Assembly: GCF_002998435.1 (NCBI RefSeq)
Contig: NZ_CP027231.1
Span: forward strand, 3,203,001-3,267,000
Direction of reading: 5' to 3'
Origin: Bacteroides zoogleoformans
GTDB taxonomy: Bacteria; Bacteroidota; Bacteroidia; Bacteroidales; Bacteroidaceae
Length of the DNA: 64,000 nt
The notes beneath the pieces were generated by a model. It did no database searches and was not told the DNA's origin. It saw only the letters and a program-made list of their open reading frames with translations. A program made the position numbers and the translations under genes. Shown one piece after another: positions 53,059-62,234 of this stretch. Position 1 is the stretch's first letter. Each line of letters begins with the position of its first letter.

Positions 53059-54244
53059 GCTTGAAGAGTACTACTCCGGCTTCAATAATCACCCCCTTGT
53101 CGTAACACTTGTTTCGGGTGTAGTGGCGACTGCTGCCGTAGCCTCCCGTAAGAAATACGCCGAGACCGTCGTGCAGGCGGTACTCCAGATTGACACGGGC
53201 TTGCAGGGCATAGAGGCGTGCAGGTGTCTCTTCACTTTTGTTCTTGAACGTTTCGATGTGTTGGTAGCCGAGGTCTCCGCTGACGAATAACTGCTTGTGG
53301 AGCGGAAGCTCAAGTCCGGCCCGATAGAAAAGAGCTGCTGAGAACTTGTTGCCGAAGTCAAGATAGTGAGTGCCACCCCCCAGAACGGTATAAAACAGCT
53401 TGTTCTTGAATCGGGCTCCTGCATTCAGTTTGGCGGCGTTTCCCGCAAAAAGCATCAACTGCACTTGGGTCTGCGGATTGGCATTGACCAGTCCTAATTG
53501 GAATCCGTCCAAGCTCTTCTTGTAATAGTTGAACAGGCCGATTTGGACACCTTTGGCCTCTATGGCCATGTTGGCGGCGCCTACTTGCACTCCTTTGGCC
53601 GTGCCGCCAACCACATTGCCGATGCCGGAAAACTGAATGCCGGTCATGTTCCCGGCAATGATGTTGGCCAGGGCGGAAAACTGCGCTCCATGCAGATGTT
53701 CGCCGACAATGCTCAACAAACCCGCACCCGCAAAGCCTTTCAGACTTCCCCCTGAGACATTGGCCAGTCCGGCAAGTTGCATACCGGCGGCATCATCACC
53801 GTTTATATTCAACAGACCGCCTGCGCTGATGCCGCGGCTGCGGTTTCCATTGATCATTGCCAATCCGGAGAGAGTGAATCCCTTTGCATTGTTTCCGGTG
53901 ATACCTACCAGTCCCGAGACGGATACTCCGCTGAGGCTGTTGTTGATATTGGTGATACCTGCCACCTGAATGCCTTTCATCTTCTTCTCCACCATGGCGC
54001 CGAGTATATTCACCCCCAAACCGTTCAAGCGATTCATGGAAGAGAATACGCCAAGATTGAGCCAAGTGCTTCCCACTGTGTCGGTGCGTTGGGTGGATAC
54101 ATCTTTCCATAGGGAGATGTTGATGCCTCTCGAAACCTGATAATATCCCGTTCGCGGAGCATTCTGTTTGCCGGAATGGCTTTGAGCAAGAATTGTTGCA
54201 ATGGCCGGCAATGCCAGCAAGATGAGTGAAAGAATCCGTTTCAT
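53021..54244 (-). CDS. Exported surface-repeat protein (LA_2272-like)
   Basis: A 407-residue protein with signal peptide (ILSLILLALPAIATILAQ). Residues about 85-280 consist of about nine short repeats such as GLGVNILGA, GIQVAGITNINN, GVSVSGLVGITG, GFTLSGLAMINGN and GMQLAGLANVSG, each about 22 residues, suggesting a right-handed beta-helix or repeated barrel strands. The C-terminal 100 residues look like outer-membrane beta-strands. The start at 54244 precedes the signal peptide; a longer frame overlaps the sulfatase gene. The function is unknown. Confidence 0.78.
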   Translation of the reverse strand: MKRILSLILLALPAIATILAQSHSGKQNAPRTGYYQVSRGINISLWKDVSTQRTDTVGSTWLNLGVFSSMNRLNGLGVNILGAMVEKKMKGIQVAGITNINNSLSGVSVSGLVGITGNNAKGFTLSGLAMINGNRSRGISAGGLLNINGDDAAGMQLAGLANVSGGSLKGFAGAGLLSIVGEHLHGAQFSALANIIAGNMTGIQFSGIGNVVGGTAKGVQVGAANMAIEAKGVQIGLFNYYKKSLDGFQLGLVNANPQTQVQLMLFAGNAAKLNAGARFKNKLFYTVLGGGTHYLDFGNKFSAALFYRAGLELPLHKQLFVSGDLGYQHIETFKNKSEETPARLYALQARVNLEYRLHDGLGVFLTGGYGSSRHYTRNKCYDKGVIIEAGVVLFKLNQAGTSATLVQ

Positions 54245-54252
54245 TTTTATCC

Positions 54253-55803
54253 TTATAATTCGTCCGGCCAAGGAGCAGGTTGTCCGGTGGCACGAAGTAG
54301 GGGGCGCTGCGCATCTACCGACCGGAGGTATTTACTTAGTTTTCTTGACAACTTCTTGACGAGTGCAGGCTTCTCTCCGGCCCTGTCATGCTTCTCACTG
54401 ATGTCAGCAGGAATATTGAAGAGTTCGCATTTTCCGCTACCGAAGTAATACACCAGTTTCCAGTCGCCCGAGCGGATGGAACAGGTGGCCCCGATGCCCG
54501 GCCCCGATGGTCCCCAGCTATTCGGATAGTGCCAATAGATATCACGTTTCTTCATTTTACCTTTTCCGGTGAGCAGAGGCATGAAACTGATGCCGTCGCG
54601 TTGTTGCACCGTTTTATACTTATCTACGCCCGCCATTTCAAGGATGGTAGGGAAAAAGTCTTCTATCATCAGATAATGGTCGGATTTTGTTTTGGGTGCT
54701 ATTACTCCCGGCCAGCGCACAATCATGGGTTCGCGTACACCGCCCTCATAAGCGGAACCTTTTCCGCTGTTAAGCGGATAGTTCTGAATGTGCAGTTGGC
54801 CGGCACGGGTATGGGCGGCCAGACCGCCGTTGTCGGACATGAAGATGAGTACTGTATCATCTGTCAAGTTGTTTTTGTCCAGATAGTCCATAATATCCCC
54901 CAAACTTTTGTCCATACCTTCTATGAGAGTGGCATACGCTGCTTCTACCGGAGGAAGCCCCTTATCTATATACTTCCGGTAGAAACGCATATCAGGTTGT
55001 ATGGGAGTGTGGATGGCATAGTGTGCCATGTATAGAAAGAAAGGCTTATCCATCTGCTGTGCATTGTCCAATGCTTTCAAAGCCTCTATGGTGAGTGCCT
55101 CACTTAGGAAAATGTCTGTTCCGTGATATTGCTCCAGGCCGGGAACGGCGGCGGGAGGACTTATGCCGTCAACCTTATTGCCGAAATTCGCTTTGCCATA
55201 GTAGCTGGCGGGCGAACCGGCGGCATGTCCGGCAATATTTACCTCAAAACCCATTTTAAGAGGGTCGGCCCCGGGGGTGTCTTCGGCGCCGAAATGGGCT
55301 TTCCCGCAGTGAATGGTGTGATAACCGTTGTTTTTGAGCAGTTCGGCCAAAGAAGTGACCTGCGTGGTACGTTCCACTTCCGGTTCCTGACAAATGCCGT
55401 TTACGTTCCATGCCGGATATGCCATGATTGAGTCCGGCTGCTCATGGGTGGTGTTTTTGTGTAACGTCCAACTGGTGACGCGGTGTCGTGCCGCGTTCAT
55501 TCCGGTAAATAGACTGACCCTTGTGGGGGAGCTGATGCTGCAAGCATAGGCTTGTGTGAACATTTTGCCTTGTTCGGCCATTCGTTCCATGTTGGGCGTA
55601 TGGTATGTGTCGTTGTATCGGGTACGCCGGTTCCAAAAAGGCAAGGAGGTGTCCTGCCATCCCATATCATCGACAAGAAACAAGATGATATTGGGTTGTC
55701 TTTTCGGAGTAGATGCAACGTTGCCGGTGGCTTTCTCATGAACTTCTGCCTTCATCCCGCATATCGGCAGTATGGCGGCAGATAACAGTAATTCTTTTTT
55801 CAT
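54253..55803 (-). CDS. Exported S-type sulfatase
   Basis: A 516-residue alkaline-phosphatase-fold sulfatase. The site for the formylglycine nucleophile is Ser91 in ISSPTRVSLFTG (pattern S-x-P-x-R), so activation needs an anaerobic radical-SAM maturase, not found in the window. Metal ligands are in LVDDMGWQD (Asp45, Asp46) and MSDNGG. The signal peptide is short (LLLSAAILPICGM). The target sulfated sugar is not evident. It lies 10 bp downstream of the acyl-CoA ligase gene and just before the surface-repeat gene, probably as one unit. Confidence 0.91.
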   Translation of the reverse strand: MKKELLLSAAILPICGMKAEVHEKATGNVASTPKRQPNIILFLVDDMGWQDTSLPFWNRRTRYNDTYHTPNMERMAEQGKMFTQAYACSISSPTRVSLFTGMNAARHRVTSWTLHKNTTHEQPDSIMAYPAWNVNGICQEPEVERTTQVTSLAELLKNNGYHTIHCGKAHFGAEDTPGADPLKMGFEVNIAGHAAGSPASYYGKANFGNKVDGISPPAAVPGLEQYHGTDIFLSEALTIEALKALDNAQQMDKPFFLYMAHYAIHTPIQPDMRFYRKYIDKGLPPVEAAYATLIEGMDKSLGDIMDYLDKNNLTDDTVLIFMSDNGGLAAHTRAGQLHIQNYPLNSGKGSAYEGGVREPMIVRWPGVIAPKTKSDHYLMIEDFFPTILEMAGVDKYKTVQQRDGISFMPLLTGKGKMKKRDIYWHYPNSWGPSGPGIGATCSIRSGDWKLVYYFGSGKCELFNIPADISEKHDRAGEKPALVKKLSRKLSKYLRSVDAQRPLLRATGQPAPWPDEL

Positions 55804-55813
55804 TTATATTTCT

Positions 55814-57472
55814 TTATCCTTTGGCTTCTTGATACAAGAAACGTTTGATTGATTTCTTAGGTGTTTTCTCAAACTCTTCGGGATAAATCTTCATCTTGGA
55901 GATTTGGCTGTATGCCGGTAATTCCGCATTCAAGGTCGTGCGGTTTTCTTCCATGATGCGTTCCAAATCATCATTGTTGAGGCCGTGGGCAAAGGCGTCG
56001 TCAAAATCGGGATAAACCAGGCCTACAAGCTTCTCGTTCTGTTGCACGATGATGCTTTCGGCCACATACGGCAGGTTGTTCAGTTTGTCTTCTATCTCTT
56101 CGGGATAGATGTTTTGGCCGCTCGGTCCGAGAAGCATATTCTTGCTGCGCCCCTTGATGGTTACGTTGCCCATGGCGTCCATCAGGGCAAGGTCGCCGGT
56201 ATGCAGCCAGTCGTCTTTGTCGAGCACCTCTTCGGTGGCCTCCGGATTTTTATAGTAGCCCAGCATGACGTTGGGGCCACGGCAAACAATTTCTCCCGGA
56301 ATGTTTTCCGGGTCGGGCGAGAGGATTTTCACTTCCATGCGCGGTGCGGCCTTGCCGCAAGAACCGGGTTTGAAGCGAGCCCAGTCTTCGTAGCAGATGA
56401 TGGGAGCACATTCCGTCATGCCATAACCCACTGTGTAGGGGAAATCTATCATCCTCAACAAATGTTCTACCTCCTGATTGAAGGCGGCACCGCCTATGAT
56501 GACTTCGACAAAGTTCCCGCCGAAGGCCTGCATCATTTGTTCGCGCACTGTTGCTTTTATCTTGTCGTTGATGATGGGGACTTTCAGCAACAGCTTCATG
56601 GCAGGTGTTTCCAATTTGGGTAGCACATTCTTCTTGATGATTTTCTCGATAATCAGCGGAACGGCCACAATCAGATTTGGCTTTACTTCTGCAAATGCCT
56701 GGAAAATGATTTTCGGACTGGGCATGCGGGTCAGGAAGAAGATGTGGCATCCTGCGGCAAACTCGTAGAGGAACTCGAATGCCAATCCGTACATGTGGGC
56801 CATGGGCAGCATGGATACCAGTTTGTCTCCGGCCTTCAGCGACAGCACTTCGAAAGCAAAGGCGGTGTTCGACCAAAGGCTGCGGTAGGGCAGCATCACT
56901 CCCTTTGAGTAACTGGTGGTGCCGGATGTGTAGTTTATCACCGCCAATTCTTCGGGTTGGTCTTTATGGTAGTCGATGTGTTCTTTACGGAAATTCTTGG
57001 GATACTTCTTCCCGAACATTTCATTCAGATGTTCGCGGGCATAATTCAATTTCTCGCTGCGCGAGACGAGGATAGAGAAATCTGTCATCATCATGATGCC
57101 CTCCAGCAGGGGCATGGCGCTTTCGTTCAGATTCTCCCATACCTGATCGCCGACAAACAGGAGCTTGGCTTCGGAGTGGTTCACGATGTTGTGCACATTG
57201 TCAGCCTTGAACTCATGGAGGATGGGGACGATGACGGCTCCGTAAGTCAGTGTGGCGAGGAACGTTACGCCCCAATGTGAACTGTTACGACCGCAGACCG
57301 CAATTTTATCACCTTTCTTTATGCCGCTTGCCTCAAAGATGATATGCAGCTTTTCTATTTTGCGGGCCACGTCTTTATACTGCAATGTGGCTCCTTTATA
57401 GTCGGTCAGAGCATCCAGATCCCAATTTTCTTTTATACTATTCTCTATATAGGCAATAAAACTTTGTTCCAT
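55814..57472 (-). CDS. AMP-binding long-chain acyl-CoA ligase-type enzyme
   Basis: A 552-residue adenylate-forming enzyme that probably activates fatty acids. The P-loop is INYTSGTTSYSKGVML, the later core motifs are GYGMTECAPII and WLHTGDLALMD, and the C-terminal lysine region is GRSKNMLLGPSGQNIYPEEIE. The length is a little short for FadD. Its promoter fits the consensus: TTTG, 19 bp, TATATTTG at 57505-57512 on the minus strand. It is the first gene of the likely unit that includes the sulfatase. Confidence 0.9.
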   Translation of the reverse strand: MEQSFIAYIENSIKENWDLDALTDYKGATLQYKDVARKIEKLHIIFEASGIKKGDKIAVCGRNSSHWGVTFLATLTYGAVIVPILHEFKADNVHNIVNHSEAKLLFVGDQVWENLNESAMPLLEGIMMMTDFSILVSRSEKLNYAREHLNEMFGKKYPKNFRKEHIDYHKDQPEELAVINYTSGTTSYSKGVMLPYRSLWSNTAFAFEVLSLKAGDKLVSMLPMAHMYGLAFEFLYEFAAGCHIFFLTRMPSPKIIFQAFAEVKPNLIVAVPLIIEKIIKKNVLPKLETPAMKLLLKVPIINDKIKATVREQMMQAFGGNFVEVIIGGAAFNQEVEHLLRMIDFPYTVGYGMTECAPIICYEDWARFKPGSCGKAAPRMEVKILSPDPENIPGEIVCRGPNVMLGYYKNPEATEEVLDKDDWLHTGDLALMDAMGNVTIKGRSKNMLLGPSGQNIYPEEIEDKLNNLPYVAESIIVQQNEKLVGLVYPDFDDAFAHGLNNDDLERIMEENRTTLNAELPAYSQISKMKIYPEEFEKTPKKSIKRFLYQEAKG

Positions 57473-57504
57473 GATATAATCTGCACATTTGATTGAAAAT
57501 TGCG

Positions 57505-57535
57505 CAAATATAAGGGTTTATATACAGAATGCAAA
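57505..57535 (-). promoter_or_regulatory. Promoter of the acyl-CoA ligase unit
   Basis: On the minus strand, TTTG (57532-57535), 19 bp, TATATTTG (57505-57512). Confidence 0.65.
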
Positions 57536-57726
57536 CTTTTGAAGGAAAAAACGTTTTGTATAAGAGAGTACAGGCGAAGGTAACATTTACCTTTTAGAAA
57601 GCTATCCCCCCTTGTTCCGGCTTGTTATGATGTCCCCGGCTGGAAATATAGATGTAGCACGCTCAGCATATACTTGCTGAGGTCTTAGAATTCAGGTAAT
57701 TTACATTCTCACAGGCCGGTTGTCTT

Positions 57727-57954
57727 CTATTCGAACTTGCGCATTTTTTGCATAGGTTGCTTTTCTTCGAGTTCACCGCTCTTATAGATGTTCCAGATAT
57801 GACGGTTAATAACGGTTCTATCTGTTTGAAAGAGTTCACTCATCTGTGCTTGGCTGAGCCACACGGTTTCTCCCTTTAACTTGACATCAAGTTAGATTCT
57901 ACCATCCTTGCTCTGGTAGATTACGATTCTGTTGTTCAGGTTTATTTACTCCAT
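57727..57954 (-). pseudogene. RhuM-family (virulence RhuM) gene remnant
   Basis: On the minus strand the ATG at 57954 is followed by ME-stop-INLNNRIVIYQSKDGRI-stop-LDVKLKGETVWLSQAQMSELFQ, then TDRTVINRHIWNIYKSGELEE and a stop at 57727. This is the N-terminal DNA-binding region of RhuM-like proteins, with two in-frame nonsense codons and the C-terminal two thirds missing. RhuM genes are often mobile or lie near restriction and defence loci, which fits decay beside the CRISPR locus. No transposon ends are seen. Confidence 0.7.
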
Positions 57955-58394
57955 GCACTTTTTTAGGCTCTTGTTCGCAAAGGTAAAAAATGTATATGAA
58001 AATATTGCCTTATTTTATTGTTCGTTATATATTTCTTAAAGCTGCAAAGGTTGCGGTTTATTTTATCCACGGTGTGAGTAGGTAAAACTTACAAATGAGG
58101 GAAATGTCAAATTCTAAAACGAAATCATGCGAAACTCTAAAATACCTTTTTTTTATCGTATTCACAACAAGGAAGAGATGGTAACTTTCTTAGTAGGCTA
58201 TCGTTAAACTTCCTAAACGCCACATGCCGTTTCTATGATGATTCCCCTCTACATACCAATATCTTTTGGAAAGGTATTTACTATGTGAGATAAAAGTATA
58301 TAACTAATTGATAAGCAATGAAAGTAAAATGTGGCAATGTGGATATATATATTAGGTATTAATAGTTGCAGGACTACCCCCAATTGTTTAGTAT
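57955..58394. other. Gene-free AT-rich stretch before the tracrRNA
   Basis: No coding frame, tRNA or strong repeat. One small hairpin near 58258-58282 (AATATCTTTTGGAAAGGTATT) is the only structure seen. Confidence 0.5.
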
Positions 58395-58395
58395 A

Positions 58396-58481
58396 TAATA
58401 AAATAGCCCCCTCCTAAGAGGGGGCATAGGACTTATATCCTTCGGCATATAGCCTTATTGTGATAAGATGTAGAAATCTTA
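58396..58481 (-). ncRNA. tracrRNA of the type II-C locus
   Basis: The plus strand at 58457-58476 reads ATTGTGAT-AA-GATGTAGAAA, a decayed copy of the CRISPR repeat start (GTTGTGGT-TT-GATGTAGAAA). The minus-strand RNA can therefore pair with the crRNA in two helices of 8 and 10 bp with a bulge between, as Cas9 requires. Then follow AAUAAGGC (the nexus text also found in SpCas9 tracrRNA), two short hairpins (GGCUAUAUGCC and GGAUAUAAGUCC), and a strong terminator hairpin with six-base G and C arms (58406-58425) followed by UAUUUUAUU. It is divergent from cas9. Confidence 0.85.
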
Positions 58482-58486
58482 TGTTA

Positions 58487-58517
58487 CAAAGATATGATAT
58501 TTTTTTGAACTTCCAAA
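58487..58517 (-). promoter_or_regulatory. tracrRNA promoter
   Basis: On the minus strand, TTTG (58514-58517), 19 bp, TATCTTTG (58487-58494): a full consensus match. The start should be near 58481. Confidence 0.72.
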
Positions 58518-58534
58518 GAAAATGTTTAAGTTTA
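58504..58534 (+). promoter_or_regulatory. cas9 promoter (overlaps the tracrRNA promoter)
   Basis: TTTG (58504-58507), 19 bp, TAAGTTTA (58527-58534, last base off consensus). The -33 box lies inside the tracrRNA promoter. Confidence 0.5.
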
Positions 58535-58556
58535 CACAAATTTTAATCATTTACGC

Positions 58557-61500
58557 ATGAAGCAACGGGTTTTGGGTTTGGATACCGGCACCAACAGCCT
58601 CGGATGGGCCGTGGTGGATAGAGATGAGAACAACTATGAGCTGATACGTCGAGGTGATCTTATTTTCACCGAGGGAGTGAAGATTGAGAAAGGCAACGAG
58701 TCGTCGAAAGCGGCCGAGTGCACGGCTTTTCGGGCGCAGCGCAGATTTTATTTCAGACGTAGATTACGCAAAATTGAAGTGTTGAAAGTGTTGGTAGTCA
58801 ACAACCTTTGCCCTTTTGTTTCTGACGAGGAACTGCACCTATGGCACACCAAAAAACAGTATCCCAAGCGCGACGAACTGATGTTGTGGCAGCGGACGAA
58901 CGATAACGAACAGAAAAATCCCTACTATTACCGTCACATCTGTTTGCACCGAACTTTAGATTTGGAGAATATTGAAGACCGGTACATGCTCGGACGTGCA
59001 CTGTATCACCTCACTCAACGGCGCGGTTTTTTAAGTAACCGATTGGATACAAGTAGCGACAGCAATGAGGATGGCACCGTAAAATCGGGCATCGGGGATC
59101 TAAACAAAGAGATGGAGGCTGCCGGGTGTGAGTTTTTGGGCGATTATTTTTATCGGCTTTATCATGAAGAAGGTAACCGAGTGAAGATTCGAAACCATTA
59201 TACTGACCGAGAAGCACACTATTTGAGGGAGTTTAACGCCATTTGCGAGAAGCAGCATTTGAAGTCCGAAGTGGTGGAGGCGCTGCGTAGAGCGATATTC
59301 TTTCAGCGACCGTTGAAATCGCAGCGTAAGGGCGTGGGCAAATGTACGTTTGAGCCAAAAAAGCCTCGCTGTGCCATGTCTCATCCTGATTATGAGGAGT
59401 TTCGCCGTTTGAGTTTTGTCAACAACATACAAATCAAAACGCCATATGACTTGGAGCGCCGTCCATTGAACAAGGAAGAACGTGCGCGTATACTGCCACT
59501 ATTTTACCGTAAGGGTAAGTCAAACTTCGATTTCGAAGACATTGCAAAGGCTCTTTCGGGAAAGAATAATTATTGTTATGAGAAAGAGGACCTGCCCAAG
59601 GAGTTCAAGTTTAATTATCGCATGGCGCAAGGCGTATCAAAATGTAAGGTTACAGCGCAACTGCGCGATATATTCGGTGATGATTGGAAGCAAGGTATTG
59701 CGGAAATATACTTGCTCACGCGCAAGAAAGAAGGTGTCAAGACCTTGGATGAAATGGCGGATGACGTGTGGAATGTGCTCTATTCTTTCTCATCGAAAGA
59801 CAAACTCAAAGAATTTGCCATGCAGAAGTTGCAACTTGACGAGGCCACAGCCGAGAAGTTTTCCAAGATTGAGATGCCACACGATTTCGCCGCCTTAAGC
59901 CTGAAAGCCATACGCAACATTCTGCCGTTTTTACGTCAAGGCATGATTTACTCGCATGCAGTGCTGTTGGCTAACATTCCTGCTATCGTGTCAAAAGAGG
60001 TGTGGGCAGACGAAGAGAAGCAGAGGTTTATCATTGACAACCTCTATGACCTCATCATAAATTACAATCCAAAGGATCGTGAAGTGACAGGAACTATCGA
60101 GTGGTGTATCAAAGATTTCCTGAAGAATAATTTCGACTTGGCACCGGGTATTGCTGACAAGTTATACCATCCATCTATGATTGAAACCTATGAGGATGCT
60201 AAGCGCAATAGATTCGGTGTGTTGCAGTTGGGATCGCCTATGACAAATGCCGTACGTAATCCCATGGCCATGCGCTCACTACACATGGTGAGAAAGGTGG
60301 TTAATCAGTTGTTGCGTGACAAAACCATTGACGAGCATACCGAGGTTCACGTGGAATATGCCCGTGAACTGAATGATGCCAACAGACGCAAGGCCATTGC
60401 AGACTACCAAAAAGACCAAGAGAAGAAGCGGGTCAAATATCGCGCCGATCTTATAGGACTATATAAGGAGGAAACAGGGAAGGATATTACGCCAACTGAT
60501 GATGAAGTGTTAAAGTTTCAACTATGGGAAGAACAAGACTGCCATTGCCTCTATACGGGTCAGCAGATTGGGATTGCAGACTTTATGGGTTCCAATCCTC
60601 AGTTTGATATTGAGCACACCATTCCGCGCAGTGTTGGCGGAGATAGTACGCAAATGAATCTTACGCTGTGTGAGAATCGGTTTAACAGGGATGTGAAACG
60701 TGCACAAATTCCCACGCAATTGGCCAATCATGAAGACATTATGGTGCGCATTGCACCGTGGAAAGAACATATAGACGACCTCTCGAAGCAGATTGATCGC
60801 ATGCGTACCAATGCCGGAATACCCAAGGATGTGAAAGATAGAATCATTCAAAAGCGGCATCGCTTACAGTTGGAGCGCAACTATTGGTATGGTAAGTACG
60901 AACGGTTTACGATGACCGAAGTGCCCGAAGGTTTCAGTCGTAGACAGGGCATGGGCATTGGGTTGGTATCCAAATATGCCGGACTGTTCCTCAAATCGCT
61001 CTTTCATGACCCACAAGACCGCAACAAATCGCATGTGTATGTGGTGAAAGGAACAACCACAGCAGAGTTCCGAAAGATGTGGGGATTGCAAAACGAATAT
61101 GATAAGAAGTCGCGTGTGAACCATTCCCATCATTGCATTGACGCTATAACAATTGCTTGTATAGGCAAGGGCGAGTACAATGAAATGGCGCATTATTATC
61201 ATGACGAGGAGGCTTCTAAGCGCGGTGCAGGGCAGAAACCGCAGTTCAAGAAGCCATGGCCTACATTTACCGAGGATGTACTGGCTATTGAGCAAGAGTT
61301 GCTTGTGGTACATTCAACGCCAGATAATATGGCTAAGCATGCCAAAAAGTATGTGAGAACAGCCAAAGGCAAACACTTGGCAAAGGGAGATTGCGCTCGC
61401 GGTGTGCTACATCAGGACACTTACTATGGTGCTATTGAGCGTAATGGTGAGGTGAAATATGTTGTACGCAGGCTTTTATCTTCTTTTGAAAAGATAGAAG

Positions 61501-62231
61501 ATTTGGATAAAATTGTGGATGAAACAGTAAAACAGACCATAAAAGAGGCTGTTGCTGGTAAGGAATTTAAGAAGGCTATCAACGAGCCTATCTATATGAA
61601 CAAAGAGAAGGAAGTGCGCATAAAAAAAGTAAGATGTTTTGCTCCAAACGTCACACGCCCTATGGATATTCGCAATCACCGAGACATGTCTCGCAAAGAC
61701 TACAAGCAAAAATTTCATGTAATGAACGATTCTAATTACATGATGGCTATTTACGAAGGGATTGTAAAAAACAAGGTTAAACGCGAATTTGCAATTATAA
61801 AGAATATGGATGCCGCACAATTCTTCAAATCGAGCCAAGACAGAATAAAATATTCTACAATAGTTCCTGAAAAAAGTGTAAAGTCGGGACTTCCATTAAA
61901 GGAGTTACTAAAAATAGGAATGCAGGTGTTGTTGTATGAGAATACACCTGAAGAGATTAATTTCAATAATCTTAATGACTTGAAGAAACGTTTGTATAAA
62001 GTTGTAGGATTAAGCAGCATGCTAGTATCATCCAGTGAATTTGGTGTTTTAAAACTTCGTCATCATGAAGAAGCTCGTCCGACAAAAGACATAAAGTTCA
62101 AGAATGGTAAATACATGAATGATGAGCAATATCGTTCGGGAATTACCCTCTTGCATACACAGTTCTTTGCACTTGTTGAAGGTGTGGATTTCGATATGAA
62201 TATTTTAGGAGAAATAAAACTAAAATCTTAG
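58557..62231 (+). CDS. cas9: Cas9, type II-C CRISPR effector nuclease
   Basis: A 1224-residue RNA-guided nuclease that cuts both strands of invading DNA. RuvC-I holds Asp9 (GLDTGTNSLGWAV), followed by the arginine-rich bridge helix (FRAQRRFYFRRRLRKIEVL). RuvC-II holds Glu600 (VHVEYARE), the HNH core holds His687 (FDIEHTIPRSVGGDSTQMNL), and RuvC-III holds His858, His859 and Asp862 (NHSHHCIDAITIACIG). All catalytic residues are present, so the enzyme looks active. The size falls between compact (about 1050) and large (about 1400) Bacteroidetes II-C forms. The C-terminal region should read the PAM, which cannot be told from sequence. cas1 starts 3 bp downstream. Confidence 0.97.
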   Translation: MKQRVLGLDTGTNSLGWAVVDRDENNYELIRRGDLIFTEGVKIEKGNESSKAAECTAFRAQRRFYFRRRLRKIEVLKVLVVNNLCPFVSDEELHLWHTKKQYPKRDELMLWQRTNDNEQKNPYYYRHICLHRTLDLENIEDRYMLGRALYHLTQRRGFLSNRLDTSSDSNEDGTVKSGIGDLNKEMEAAGCEFLGDYFYRLYHEEGNRVKIRNHYTDREAHYLREFNAICEKQHLKSEVVEALRRAIFFQRPLKSQRKGVGKCTFEPKKPRCAMSHPDYEEFRRLSFVNNIQIKTPYDLERRPLNKEERARILPLFYRKGKSNFDFEDIAKALSGKNNYCYEKEDLPKEFKFNYRMAQGVSKCKVTAQLRDIFGDDWKQGIAEIYLLTRKKEGVKTLDEMADDVWNVLYSFSSKDKLKEFAMQKLQLDEATAEKFSKIEMPHDFAALSLKAIRNILPFLRQGMIYSHAVLLANIPAIVSKEVWADEEKQRFIIDNLYDLIINYNPKDREVTGTIEWCIKDFLKNNFDLAPGIADKLYHPSMIETYEDAKRNRFGVLQLGSPMTNAVRNPMAMRSLHMVRKVVNQLLRDKTIDEHTEVHVEYARELNDANRRKAIADYQKDQEKKRVKYRADLIGLYKEETGKDITPTDDEVLKFQLWEEQDCHCLYTGQQIGIADFMGSNPQFDIEHTIPRSVGGDSTQMNLTLCENRFNRDVKRAQIPTQLANHEDIMVRIAPWKEHIDDLSKQIDRMRTNAGIPKDVKDRIIQKRHRLQLERNYWYGKYERFTMTEVPEGFSRRQGMGIGLVSKYAGLFLKSLFHDPQDRNKSHVYVVKGTTTAEFRKMWGLQNEYDKKSRVNHSHHCIDAITIACIGKGEYNEMAHYYHDEEASKRGAGQKPQFKKPWPTFTEDVLAIEQELLVVHSTPDNMAKHAKKYVRTAKGKHLAKGDCARGVLHQDTYYGAIERNGEVKYVVRRLLSSFEKIEDLDKIVDETVKQTIKEAVAGKEFKKAINEPIYMNKEKEVRIKKVRCFAPNVTRPMDIRNHRDMSRKDYKQKFHVMNDSNYMMAIYEGIVKNKVKREFAIIKNMDAAQFFKSSQDRIKYSTIVPEKSVKSGLPLKELLKIGMQVLLYENTPEEINFNNLNDLKKRLYKVVGLSSMLVSSSEFGVLKLRHHEEARPTKDIKFKNGKYMNDEQYRSGITLLHTQFFALVEGVDFDMNILGEIKLKS

Positions 62232-62234
62232 CCT

